64,000 nt of DNA from Pusillimonas sp. T2 (lineage in GTDB: Bacteria; Pseudomonadota; Gammaproteobacteria; Burkholderiales; Burkholderiaceae_B): the NCBI RefSeq assembly GCF_002236805.1, contig NZ_NIQA01000003.1, forward strand, positions 310,001 to 374,000. The letters run 5' to 3'. The notes beneath the pieces were generated by a model, which ran no database searches, had not been told where the DNA came from, and saw only the letters and a program-made list of their open reading frames with translations. Both the position numbers and the translations under genes were made by a program. Shown piece by piece: positions 17,186 through 25,354 of this stretch; positions within the stretch are counted from its first letter, which is position 1; each line of letters opens with the position of its first letter.

Positions 17186-17261
17186 CGACACAAAATTACA
17201 TGCCATTGTTAGCCGCCGCCGCTGGCGTATGATGGCTCATCAACCCCAACCGGACATCATC

Positions 17262-17462
17262 ATGTCAAATACACACCAAGACACCGACCCCGACGAAGCC
17301 GCCCTGATTGAATGGTGCATTCAAGTTGAAGAATTATTCGTTGCAGCGGGTGTGCCCCGCAAAGACGCACAGCAATACATCGAAGACGAAGCCGATTGGC
17401 TGACAGACATGTTCTATGACGGCCTGACCCCCGAAGAAGCCGCTAAAGAAGCGCTGGCGTAA
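17262..17462 (+). CDS. Small acidic hypothetical protein
   Basis: The protein has 66 residues from the ATG at 17262, is strongly acidic and largely helical (EAALIEWCIQVEELF, DEADWLTDMF), and ends PEEAAKEALA. No family is recognised. It sits 76 bases downstream of the DMT transporter gene on the same strand. The longer upstream frame overlaps that gene and is not family-like. It looks like a real small conserved protein rather than chance because of its regular amphipathic pattern. Confidence 0.6.
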   Translation: MSNTHQDTDPDEAALIEWCIQVEELFVAAGVPRKDAQQYIEDEADWLTDMFYDGLTPEEAAKEALA

Positions 17463-17788
17463 GCCCGGACCGCGCTTCCCTTGCACCGCCCCCTAGCAAT
17501 TACCTGCCCACGTCTTTTGCGACCACCGATCGCAAAAGCGTGGACTACCGCGCCTTTTGCTATTAAAAACATAGCATTTTATTTGCATCGTCAACACTTT
17601 CCTTACTGAATCTAACAGACAGATACCAGGAAGAACTTGAATAAATCGACAGCTGAGTTATAAACACATGCGCAAGCACAATAAGACATTAATCGTATTT
17701 TTTGATCTTATCTTGCATTAAAACACTACATTTTGTTGACATCTTCTTGAGCCCGATCCTTTCTGTTCATTTCTATATAAGTTGAAAC
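17463..17788. other. AT-rich intergenic region with a long hairpin
   Basis: This 326-base gap contains no convincing gene. It holds an inverted repeat at 17510-17543: CTTTTGCGA / TCGCAAAAG flanked by CACG / CGTG with one bulge and a seven-base loop. The rest is clearly AT-richer than the surroundings. A TTGACA at 17736-17741 could be a -35 element for the lipoprotein gene, but no convincing -10 is found at the right distance. Confidence 0.5.
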
Positions 17789-18163
17789 ATGTTGAAAAAA
17801 CTATTCTTATCTATCCTTGTCATGCTTTCGCTTTCAGCCTGCGAAACCATACAAAGCGCTGGAACCGACAAGTACAGCCCAGCCGCGCTTAAAGAAAACC
17901 TGAAAGTTGGCGTGACTACACCTGACGAAGTTCGCCGCATTTATGGCGAACCGGACATGCGCAGCGATGACCCTGACGGCCCACGGCACTGGATGTACTC
18001 TGTCGACGATACGAAAAACGCTTTGATCGACTCAGCCATAAGCTTTATACCGGTATATGGCGCATCTACAGCCAAGAATGCTGTCACTGAATCGCGCCAA
18101 CTATTTGTTTACTTTAAACAAAATCGCGTGAGCGATTACGCGCTGAACGCGTCCAAGCGCTGA
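17789..18163 (+). CDS. BamE/SmpA-like outer membrane lipoprotein
   Basis: This 124-residue lipoprotein has a signal peptide ending in the lipobox LSAC (Cys18). The mature part has the SmpA/OmlA (BamE-like) pattern: LKVGVTTPDEVRRIYGEPDM followed by HWMYSVDD. The C-terminal part has a hydrophobic glycine-containing stretch (DSAISFIPVYGAS) not usual for BamE. Real BamE is normally encoded beside fur or other genes, so this is probably a paralogue. The gene is monocistronic with a strong terminator. Confidence 0.8.
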   Translation: MLKKLFLSILVMLSLSACETIQSAGTDKYSPAALKENLKVGVTTPDEVRRIYGEPDMRSDDPDGPRHWMYSVDDTKNALIDSAISFIPVYGASTAKNAVTESRQLFVYFKQNRVSDYALNASKR

Positions 18164-18222
18164 TTACGTCGCGTCAAATACCCGTGCTTGCACGGGAGTA
18201 AGGGTTCAAGAATTCCGATATC

Positions 18223-18248
18223 CCGCTGCTGATGCAGCGGTTTTTTTT
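18223..18248 (+). terminator. Strong rho-independent terminator
   Basis: A perfect 7-bp stem CCGCTGC / GCAGCGG with loop TGAT is followed by eight T residues. It terminates the lipoprotein gene. A second small perfect hairpin, CCCGTGC-TT-GCACGGG, lies just before it at 18181-18196. Confidence 0.93.
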
Positions 18249-18289
18249 ATGACGAAGACAAAAGTACCTGTACCGGGTAACTTGCAGTC

Positions 18290-18829
18290 TTATGAGCCAG
18301 TCCGTTTGACCTGCTCGACCGGAAAGCCAAGGGTAGCCGCATAATCTAGCAGCGCATTGACCGCAGCATCATCCGCCTCTTGCGTACGGGAGAGTACCCA
18401 GAGGTACTGACGATCGGGCGTACCAACAAGTGAATACTGGTAATCGCCTTGCAATTTGATGATCCAGTAGTCGCCCCAAACCATGGGTAGCCAAGATGTC
18501 CAGTCAGGCGCAAACCGAATTTTCAAGATGGCTGAATTGCGAGGGTCAACCGAACCCGACAACTTGCCTATGCCTTGCACTTTTTTTGTACCGCCATCCT
18601 TTGCGCGACATTGATTGGTAACGCTGATGGTCTCATCGGGATTAATTTTGTAATCTGCCCGAACATGACTCACGCAATCTTCTTGAAAACGATTGGGCAA
18701 GCGCGCCTGCTCGTACCATGTGCCTGCGTACTTATTAAGATCTACATCCGCCTGGGTCGGCAAACTTTGGTTCGACGTGGCGCATCCAGCTAGCATTAAA
18801 ACCAGCGACATCGCAAAAATTTTCTTCAT
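18290..18829 (-). CDS. blc: Outer membrane lipocalin Blc
   Basis: Started at MKKIFAMSL (ATG at 18829) with AGGAG upstream, this 179-residue lipoprotein has the lipobox LAGC and the lipocalin signature LNKYAGTWYEQARLPNRFQ. The rest of the beta-barrel shows the Blc features, VQGIGKLSGSVDP, LKIRFAPD, WGDYWII and LWVLSRT. Bacterial lipocalins sit in the outer membrane, bind lysophospholipids or fatty acids, and are often stress-induced. The gene is convergent with the lipoprotein gene, on the other side of the terminator. Confidence 0.93.
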   Translation of the reverse strand: MKKIFAMSLVLMLAGCATSNQSLPTQADVDLNKYAGTWYEQARLPNRFQEDCVSHVRADYKINPDETISVTNQCRAKDGGTKKVQGIGKLSGSVDPRNSAILKIRFAPDWTSWLPMVWGDYWIIKLQGDYQYSLVGTPDRQYLWVLSRTQEADDAAVNALLDYAATLGFPVEQVKRTGS

Positions 18830-18906
18830 TGAGAATCTCCTGTTGCGTACCCTAAAAGAATACCTCACCGGAATACGCCTGGCGCGTGTCGATTAAAGCG
18901 GTCGCG

Positions 18907-19005
18907 ACTTATCCACACAAACTGTGAATAACCCAATGGATAACCGCATAACAACTGAAAAAGACGTAAGCAGCACACTGAATTAGGTTGGCGTGATCGA
19001 TTCGG
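18907..19005. repeat. Imperfect 99-bp repeat, copy 1, with DnaA-box-like sites
   Basis: This copy aligns without gaps to 29784-29882, with about 82 of 99 positions the same by eye. The first 27 bases are identical and hold two facing DnaA-box consensus matches: TTATCCACA at 18909-18917 and TGTGAATAA (the reverse of TTATTCACA) at 18923-18931. It then includes an ATGGATAAC start-like sequence. In this copy the following frame meets a TAG after 16 codons, so it looks like the decayed member of the pair. Confidence 0.8.
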
Positions 19006-19080
19006 AGTCACGAGTATTCACTGACCCTTATTCAGCTGGAATACGCCTAAAGTGTGTTGCGAAAATTGCGAAGGCCCAGG

Positions 19081-19485
19081 CTATTTTGAGTTGGCGCCCG
19101 TCAGGCTTTTAATGTCCGCGAGCTCTTGTCGCAAGACTTCAAGCTCTTCACGTTCATGAGTCAGCTTGCGCTCGAGCTTTTTAACTTTATCCAGGCGACC
19201 TTCTTTCTCTTTCTCGCGCATGTCGTCGAGAATATCGTTTATGTCGTCCTGCTTCTCATCGATCTCCTTTTCCTTTTCGGAGATCAGGCCCGCATCGGTG
19301 CAATGAGCTTGAGCTGCAGACATCGCCCGCTCGAGGCCCATAACGCGCCCCTGATTGCCGGCCTCTTTGGCGTACCTTATCTGGGTTTCGATTTCCGCGA
19401 TTTTCCGAGCACATGCCGGCTCTGATGCCAACGCAGGCCCAGAAAACCCAAGCACCAAAGATAACGTTATCGTAAGTCTTATCAT
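19081..19485 (-). CDS. DUF1090 family periplasmic protein
   Basis: The protein has about 134 residues from MIRLTITLSLVLG (ATG at 19485); a start at 19521 is possible. A signal peptide ends near ALA, and the mature part starts EPACARKIAEIETQI. The rest is a long charged coiled coil (REKEKEGRLDKVKKLERKL). This is the pattern of the DUF1090 family (E. coli YqjC-like), which are small periplasmic proteins of unknown function. The two cysteines in the mature part (ACARK, AHCTDAG) could form a disulphide. It is divergent from the antiporter gene. Confidence 0.82.
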   Translation of the reverse strand: MIRLTITLSLVLGFSGPALASEPACARKIAEIETQIRYAKEAGNQGRVMGLERAMSAAQAHCTDAGLISEKEKEIDEKQDDINDILDDMREKEKEGRLDKVKKLERKLTHEREELEVLRQELADIKSLTGANSK

Positions 19486-19660
19486 GACAAGTGCGCCTAA
19501 AGTAATGTTGTCATAGACCATAACACTTTAAGGCAACTGCGGCCACGCGAGGCATCGAAAATGAAAGCCCGGCTGAAGCATTTGCATCAGTCACCTGAAA
19601 TGAGCAGATTCTGTAGGCGATTTACATGATACGTTCACCCAAACATTAAAATTCCCGCCC

Positions 19661-21292
19661 ATGACTACGCTAATTCTCATTCTCGTTATGCTGGTTGCCG
19701 TGCTTTTGAGCGGGGTGTTGGTTCGTATATTGCATTTTTCAATTCCACTGCCATTGATGCAAATTGGTTTTGGTTTCTTGATCGCAGCGAACTTTGAGCG
19801 TGGCATCGAGCTTGAGCCAGAGGTTTTCTTTTTACTATTTCTTCCACCCCTATTGTTTCTCGATGGTTGGCGCATCCCTAAAAATGGCCTGTTTCAGAAC
19901 AAAATGGGCGTATTCCAGTTGGCTTTTGGATTGGTTTTTCTGACAGTTTTTTGTCTGGGTTACCTTCTGCATTGGATAATTCCGTCCATGCCGCTGACAG
20001 TAGCTTTTGCTCTGGCGGCTATTGTGTCCCCTACGGATCCGGTCGCGGTCAGCGCAATAATGCGGCGAGTCGTTGTGCCTCGAAGGATTATGATCCTGCT
20101 GGAAAGCGAGTCATTGTTCAATGATGCCAGCGGTCTGGTTGCGTTTCGTTTTGCGGTTGTTGCTACCGTAACGGGCGTCTTTTCTCTGACTTCAGCAGTT
20201 ACGTCGTTTGTCTGGCTCGCTGTAGCTGGGCTCGCAACGGGCGTCGTTGTCACGTTGTCGGTTAGCTATGTTCGAAGCGTGTTTGTCAGTCGTCACGGCG
20301 AGGAGTCCGGATCTGAAGTTCTCTTAAGTCTTTTGTTGCCCTTCATGGCGTATTACCTGGCAGAGCAGATCGGTGCATCGGGCATTCTGTCTGCCGTGGC
20401 TGCAGGGGTAACAATGAGCTATTCGGAAATGTCGGGGCGAGCCTTAGCCCAGACGCGCGTTCATCGACATGTCGTCTGGAGTTCTATTCAATTCATTCTG
20501 ACAGGGCTGATGTTCGTTTTACTGGGTGAGCAGTTACCAGGCATTATGCGAGGTGCTGCCGAGGTATTAAAACAAGTAGGGCATCACCATTGGGTCTGGC
20601 TGGCTGTTTACCCCATAGTGACGTGTCTGGCGCTTATTGCGATACGGTTTTCCTGGATCTTTATCACCGCACAGGTCGGACGTTTCGTGCGGCCAAAACG
20701 TGATGAAAATATCCGGGATATGGATTTGCGAATGATGGCCGTCTTGTCGCTTGCGGGGGTGCGCGGCACGATCACGTTAGCCGGTGTGATGACATTGCCC
20801 CTGCTTGTTCAAGATGGGACGGCATTTCCAGCCCGTGACCTTGCGATTTTTCTGGCAGCAATGGTCATTATTTTTTCATTGATTATTGCGAGTGTGGCTT
20901 TGCCTTTTTTACTGCGCAATGTTGCTGCATCAGACGAGGCCAATGAGGCAGAGCAGTTGGCTTTGCTTAAAGAGGCGGCCCGTGAAGCCGCTATCAAAAG
21001 TGTAGGCCAAACATTGGCACGACATGCACAGGCAGATTCGGCTCTGGTAGAGGTTTACACGTCGGTGGCTGGCCGTATGATGGATGAGTTGAAAGGGCCA
21101 CTTGAGGTTAATGAGGCGGCCGGGCTTAATGGATCCGCTGCACGTGCCGAGGTCGAACGCGAAATCCGTTTATATGCCCTGCGTGCATCGCGCCAGGCAA
21201 TTTACGATCTGGCACGACGCGGACTGATCTCGGACGAACTTGCACGTGAGGAGGTGCGGCGTCTTGATTTTTACGAGGTTCGGCTAAGTTGA
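19661..21292 (+). CDS. CPA1-type Na+/H+ antiporter
   Basis: This 543-residue protein has about twelve helices and a C-terminal cytoplasmic region of ~130 residues. CPA1 signatures are clear: LLFLDGWRI, the SPTDPVAVSA motif with its ion-binding Asp, LLESESLFNDASGLV, and the later VRGTITLAG. It exchanges sodium (or potassium) for protons across the inner membrane for pH or salt homeostasis. Codon use is noticeably less GC-biased than in the core genes, and it lies between the 18.9-kb repeat and the prophage remnant, so it may be part of the accessory segment. Confidence 0.9.
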   Translation: MTTLILILVMLVAVLLSGVLVRILHFSIPLPLMQIGFGFLIAANFERGIELEPEVFFLLFLPPLLFLDGWRIPKNGLFQNKMGVFQLAFGLVFLTVFCLGYLLHWIIPSMPLTVAFALAAIVSPTDPVAVSAIMRRVVVPRRIMILLESESLFNDASGLVAFRFAVVATVTGVFSLTSAVTSFVWLAVAGLATGVVVTLSVSYVRSVFVSRHGEESGSEVLLSLLLPFMAYYLAEQIGASGILSAVAAGVTMSYSEMSGRALAQTRVHRHVVWSSIQFILTGLMFVLLGEQLPGIMRGAAEVLKQVGHHHWVWLAVYPIVTCLALIAIRFSWIFITAQVGRFVRPKRDENIRDMDLRMMAVLSLAGVRGTITLAGVMTLPLLVQDGTAFPARDLAIFLAAMVIIFSLIIASVALPFLLRNVAASDEANEAEQLALLKEAAREAAIKSVGQTLARHAQADSALVEVYTSVAGRMMDELKGPLEVNEAAGLNGSAARAEVEREIRLYALRASRQAIYDLARRGLISDELAREEVRRLDFYEVRLS

Positions 21293-21354
21293 TTCGTGAC
21301 CTTGGGTGCGAGCTGCAGCATTAACCGTCAATCACAATCGGGGTGGTCCAATCT

Positions 21355-21402
21355 GTTAGATTCCCCGCTTGTTTACACCGTTAGATTCCCCGCTTGTTTA
21401 CA
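21355..21402. repeat. Tandem 23-bp repeat, possible transposon end
   Basis: Two identical 23-bp units beginning GTTAGATTCCCC lie at 21355-21377 and 21380-21402, two bases apart. On the minus strand the outer edge reads TGTAAACAAG. Repeated binding sites ending in TG/CA resemble the ends of IS21-type elements, but no transposase gene is present, so it would be a solitary scar. It abuts the truncated terminase large-subunit fragment. Confidence 0.6.
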
Positions 21403-21421
21403 TCAGGCGGCGTCGCCAAAG

Positions 21422-21577
21422 CTATTCGTCGACAATCGAACATGAAGGCGAGGCAACATCACCCGAGTTACCAATGATCGGCTCAAATCGAGCTCCGTCG
21501 GCGGACTGGTTCATGTTGGAAGCATTAACCTCAATTCCAGCAACTTCAGCCAGCAATGGCGATCGCTCGACCACATT
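21422..21577 (-). pseudogene. Terminase large subunit fragment
   Basis: A minus-strand frame of about 51 codons reads [17 protein letters not shown] and then [13 protein letters not shown] and [10 protein letters not shown], followed by TAG. This matches the ATPase region around Walker B of HK97-type terminase large subunits, where the intact protein continues from the DE pair. Only this internal piece remains. It is joined directly to the 3' end of the small-subunit gene, overlapping it in another frame, so a deletion removed the N-terminal part; the tandem-repeat scar marks the other side. Confidence 0.7.
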
Positions 21578-22049
21578 GCAGCAACCCAGAAAACGGGTTC
21601 TCGTCGCGCTTCTTGGTGGCGCCAGTCAAACGCTGGAGGCTAGACGGATCCAAGCCCAACATGCCACCGTAGGTAGCCATCTGTCTGGCCGCCTCATTCC
21701 TAGCCGTTAACGCCGGGTTCTTAACAACGCCACCTTGTGCACCGGGGACAACAATACCGTTCTTAGTGATTTCATCCGAAGCCATCCGGAACTGGTCATA
21801 AGCCGCGCAGTAAACCTCAAGGTTCTGAATGTCAGTTGCAGCCAAAACCTTTTCGCGGCACAGCTCGGGGGCACCTGTCGCCCAGAGTTGCGCGCCGTAC
21901 ACGCCCATCCATTCAGGGCATTCAATATTCGTGACCAGATCAAAGTCTGGTTCGTCTTTATTCAGTTTGCGCTTGCCGGGGTTGCCGGCCAGCTGCTTCT
22001 TTGCAACCGGCTTAAGCCGACGCCCGGAGCGTCCGGCTACTCCAGCCAT
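21546..22049 (-). CDS. Phage terminase small subunit, P27 family
   Basis: Started at [11 protein letters not shown] (ATG at 22049), the protein has about 167 residues. It matches P27-type small terminases: the basic N-terminus [22 protein letters not shown], the central [17 protein letters not shown], and [30 protein letters not shown]. The family ends near NPFxxLL; here NPFSGLL is followed by ten residues that come from fused large-subunit DNA in another frame. In an active phage it would recognise the packaging site. With the large subunit destroyed it is a relic. Confidence 0.88.
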   Translation of the reverse strand: MAGVAGRSGRRLKPVAKKQLAGNPGKRKLNKDEPDFDLVTNIECPEWMGVYGAQLWATGAPELCREKVLAATDIQNLEVYCAAYDQFRMASDEITKNGIVVPGAQGGVVKNPALTARNEAARQMATYGGMLGLDPSSLQRLTGATKKRDENPFSGLLQCGRAIAIAG

Positions 22050-22143
22050 TCGGCCTCCGGTCAAATTTCATAATTCGCGGGTGTAAAAATCTGACTAGGC
22101 AGCTGGTGTCCAGAGGCTTGCCCCTGCGGTTCCTCGCCCCCCC

Positions 22144-22515
22144 CTACCCACCCCGCCGCTTCAGCCCCCTGCCAGCCCGCGCTTCAGCTTGAGTCTTCTT
22201 GCGATGACAGTCCTCATTGATTGCCCTGAGGTTGGAGTGGTCATCTGTCCCCCCCTGCGACTCGGGGATGATGTGATCCACTTCAGTCGCCACCAATGGA
22301 ACAAGCCTCTTCTGGCAATCTCTGCACTGGCATAAGTAACCATCGCGCGCCAAGATGTAATCCCTTAGCCGTCGCCATGGCCGACCGCCTCGTCCAGATT
22401 TGCCAGGTGTTTTGCGCCATTGCTTGGCTAGCCCGACGTGCTCATTGCAGTAGCCGCTGGCGTTTCGGTGCAGCGCCTTGCAGTGCCTACATGGTCGCTG
22501 GGGTCTTTGGGGCAT
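22144..22515 (-). CDS. Phage HNH endonuclease
   Basis: This 123-residue protein has two N-terminal Cys-x2-Cys-like pairs (CRHCKALH, then CQCRDCQKR) and an HNH core VDHIIPESQGGTDDHSNLRAINEDCHRKKT. Small HNH nucleases just upstream of P27/HK97-type terminases stimulate DNA packaging cleavage in phages. The position here, directly before the small-subunit gene on the same strand, fits exactly. The reading frame is intact. Confidence 0.9.
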   Translation of the reverse strand: MPQRPQRPCRHCKALHRNASGYCNEHVGLAKQWRKTPGKSGRGGRPWRRLRDYILARDGYLCQCRDCQKRLVPLVATEVDHIIPESQGGTDDHSNLRAINEDCHRKKTQAEARAGRGLKRRGG

Positions 22516-22628
22516 CTTTCATCAGCAAAAACAAAGGAAGGAAGTGGCGCTGTTTTATCTCTCTTTAATATGTCTTACTTCATCACGCGGAATGATAAAA
22601 GTGTCATATTAGGAAGGAGAGAAACTGT

Positions 22629-23186
22629 ATGACTAACTACAACGATAGTTTTTTAATTATTTTCGCAACGATCACAACGATCACAACGATCGCAACAACA
22701 CTCATCACAATCAAGTTGGCTGGCTGGTATAAAAGAACCCGCAGAAAATCGTTCTTAGCCACTCGTCCCGTTAAAGTAAGGAAGACCGAGGAAAGCACAC
22801 TTCAAGTATGGCAAGTCGTTTACCAACAAGCCTCCGAAACTCTCCGGGAACAAGTAAAAATGCTAGGAAACGTAAACATTGCCGGCGTAGCTGGATCTGT
22901 AGCTGTGATTGGCGGAGCGATACCAGAAGCCAACACTCCTTTTGTTATAGCAGCTGTAATTACGTTTACCTTGGGGCTTTTGATATCTCTTATGCCAATC
23001 ACAGGGCTGGCTGACAAGTTCAAAGAGGACTTGACCGCGGTAATGAAATCAATGACTGACCAAACGGCCGAAAAACTTGAAGTGCGACATGCGTTCGCTC
23101 TTGGCAAGAATTTTTACCCCGGGATTCTTTCACTGTCATGCACAGGCTTGGGAATTTCATGCCTAATCATCGCGCTACTCCCATAA
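22629..23186 (+). CDS. Unrecognised four-helix membrane protein
   Basis: This 185-residue protein has four predicted helices (about 7-32, 81-98, 105-125, 163-184), with a basic cytoplasmic segment after the first (WYKRTRRKSF) and a second charged loop between the third and fourth. GGAG lies upstream of the ATG. No family is recognised. It is AT-rich compared with the core genome. It sits 108 bases upstream of the OLD-type nuclease gene on the same strand and may be its partner; small membrane proteins often act as effectors in anti-phage systems. The N-terminal helix is encoded in part by a 9-bp tandem repeat. Confidence 0.65.
   Translation: MTNYNDSFLIIFATITTITTIATTLITIKLAGWYKRTRRKSFLATRPVKVRKTEESTLQVWQVVYQQASETLREQVKMLGNVNIAGVAGSVAVIGGAIPEANTPFVIAAVITFTLGLLISLMPITGLADKFKEDLTAVMKSMTDQTAEKLEVRHAFALGKNFYPGILSLSCTGLGISCLIIALLP
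22666..22692 (+). repeat. 9-bp tandem repeat inside the membrane-protein gene
   Basis: Three tandem units of CAACGATCA (the last ends in G) occur early in the coding region and encode a repeated Thr-Ile-Thr pattern in the first helix. Gain or loss of a unit would keep the frame and change helix length by three residues. Confidence 0.8.
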
Positions 23187-23294
23187 CAAGCACTTCTAAT
23201 AGCACAGGACTTACTCTTTTCTCTTGGCAAACGACAAACACCCAACGGCACTCTTTTCTGGCATTTGATATTTCACACCTAGCTGGTACTAATA

Positions 23295-25070
23295 ATGAAC
23301 ATCTTTCTTCACGGTTTAGCGCTTACGAATTACCGAGGCATAGGCCCAATAAGGCAAGAGGCACAAGAATTTACAACAATAAATTTGTTTGTCGGGCCAA
23401 ATAATTCCGGGAAGTCAGCTTTTTTAGCTTTTATCGCTGAGCAACTAGATTGTTTCTCGCATCAAGCTCTAGGCTCTAGCATAGGGCGAACCCCGAAGAA
23501 AATGCTGAAACAAAACGACCCGCACTTGGGTCATAGTCAAGAGTCGGTGCTCTTTGATTTGTACCTACCCAAGAAAAAAATACATGAAGTGATCCGACAA
23601 GAGGCGAAAAAGAATAGCAACGAGTATCTTGCATCACCCGAAAATATAAGACTATTCACGGATAATCTTGCGGATGGATCATTCGTCTGGATTCAGTACG
23701 GCGCCCATCCCAGAAGGTTTGTGGCAGCTGGGAAAATTACGAACAATCAAAAATATACCGCGCCCGAAATTATCAACGCCACTAGAGCCATTTGGCAGAT
23801 TTTCAGGCCCTCATACACCGGTGGCACATTTGATCAAAACTGGCTTCCTGAATCGATTGCCCAAGTACTCCAATCAGAATGTCTAAGTCTACCCAGATCA
23901 GTCTACATTCCCGCAATTCGACAAATTGGTGCCAAAGGTGAGCAATACGAGGACACATCAGGCAAAGGCTTAATCGATAAACTGGCAGAAATTCAAAATC
24001 CGGGGCACTTAGAAAGACATAAACAGGTCGACTTTGATCAGATAAATAACTTTCTGCGCAGCGTCACCGGCGATCCGAGTGCCACGTTAGAAATCCCTCA
24101 TGATCGAGAGCACATTCTTGTGCATATGAACGACCGCCTTTTGCCGCTTAGTTCCTTGGGAACGGGTATACATGAAATCATCATGCTTGCTGCGTTTTGC
24201 ACTTTGGCAAAGAATCAAATCGTATGCATAGAAGAGCCCGAAATACATCTTCACCCTACTCTCCAGCGAAAACTCATGCAGTACTTGGCGGCCAAAACTA
24301 CCAATCAATACTTCATAGCTACCCACTCTGCCGTTTTGATAGACACTCCTGGCGCAGCAACTTTCCACGTTTCTCTTGTTGATGGGCAGACTACTGTGCG
24401 CCCAGCATCCACCCCTTCAGAGCGATACCGAATCTGCTCAGACCTCGGTTACCGTGCGTCAGATATCGTTCAGGCAAACTCGATTATTTGGGTAGAAGGT
24501 CCGTCAGATAGGATCTACCTAAAGCACTGGATCGCTGCTGTTGCCCCTGAACTAGTAGAAGGACTGCATTACTCCATTATGTTTTATGGCGGGCGCCTCT
24601 TGAGTCATCTTTCTGCCAACGATGAAGAGGTCGAAGACTTTATCAAACTACGTCGACTAAACCGCAACCTAGCCATTATTATTGATAGCGATAAAAAGAG
24701 CGCTCAATCGAAAATCAACGATACAAAAAAACGAATATGCGAGGAATTCAACACGAGCCCGGGTGTTGCGTGGGTCACAAAAGGCCGAGAGATAGAAAAC
24801 TACATACCCGTCGAAATCATTCAGTCCGCGCTAAAGAACATTTATAGAGACTCATTTTCCAAGCTTTGCGCGACGGGTAGATACGACCACATCCTGCGTT
24901 TTGAAAAAAGTGCGACATCTCGAAAAAGCTCAACGGCTGGCATCAATGAGAACGCGGATAAGATAAAAGTTGCCAAGCACGCCTGCCTGTCTCCCCCTGA
25001 CTTTACGATGTTAGATTTGAAAGATAGGGTTAATGAGTTGGTGCGAATGATCAAGTATGCGAATGAGTAA
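23295..25070 (+). CDS. OLD-family ATPase/TOPRIM nuclease
   Basis: This 591-residue protein has an ABC-type ATPase domain: Walker A GPNNSGKS (34-41), a signature-like LSSLGTGIHE (285-294), Walker B IEEPEIHLHP (312-321) and the H-loop ATHS (342-345). It is followed by a TOPRIM nuclease domain with Glu401 in WVEGPSD, the acidic pair in IIDSDKK (464-466) and GREIENYIP. This is the class 1 OLD layout also found in GajA and P2 Old, which cut DNA in phage defence. No UvrD-like GajB gene follows, so it is not a Gabija system. The gene is inside a prophage remnant next to other probable defence genes, which supports an anti-phage role. Confidence 0.9.
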   Translation: MNIFLHGLALTNYRGIGPIRQEAQEFTTINLFVGPNNSGKSAFLAFIAEQLDCFSHQALGSSIGRTPKKMLKQNDPHLGHSQESVLFDLYLPKKKIHEVIRQEAKKNSNEYLASPENIRLFTDNLADGSFVWIQYGAHPRRFVAAGKITNNQKYTAPEIINATRAIWQIFRPSYTGGTFDQNWLPESIAQVLQSECLSLPRSVYIPAIRQIGAKGEQYEDTSGKGLIDKLAEIQNPGHLERHKQVDFDQINNFLRSVTGDPSATLEIPHDREHILVHMNDRLLPLSSLGTGIHEIIMLAAFCTLAKNQIVCIEEPEIHLHPTLQRKLMQYLAAKTTNQYFIATHSAVLIDTPGAATFHVSLVDGQTTVRPASTPSERYRICSDLGYRASDIVQANSIIWVEGPSDRIYLKHWIAAVAPELVEGLHYSIMFYGGRLLSHLSANDEEVEDFIKLRRLNRNLAIIIDSDKKSAQSKINDTKKRICEEFNTSPGVAWVTKGREIENYIPVEIIQSALKNIYRDSFSKLCATGRYDHILRFEKSATSRKSSTAGINENADKIKVAKHACLSPPDFTMLDLKDRVNELVRMIKYANE

Positions 25071-25354
25071 TTTGATCGTCATACGGCTGACGACTCAGTT
25101 GAACGATTTTTCCCTTGATCGAGGGCCGCGCTATCGACCGTGCGCACAGTCGCGCTCAATCCGAGCGGTATAGACCCGAAGGCCAAGTCGTCATGCGTAT
25201 ACAGACAACTTCCGATATCAAGTAAAGCCCATACTCTCTGAACTCAGCCGACATGGGCGACTTTCAACTTTAAGACTGACTCGGTGAGACACAACCTAAT
25301 AGAGAGCCATTGTGCCCAGAAAACTACAGCCCCATAACAATGGATGACTAGACG

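Noticed and set aside
18181-18196. Hairpin CCCGTGC-TT-GCACGGG as a separate terminator
   Set aside because: It has no T run; the terminator 27 bases later is sufficient.
21369-21710. Plus-strand frame of 113 codons
   Set aside because: It lies opposite the terminase genes and includes the tandem repeat; composition and lack of ribosome binding site indicate a shadow frame.
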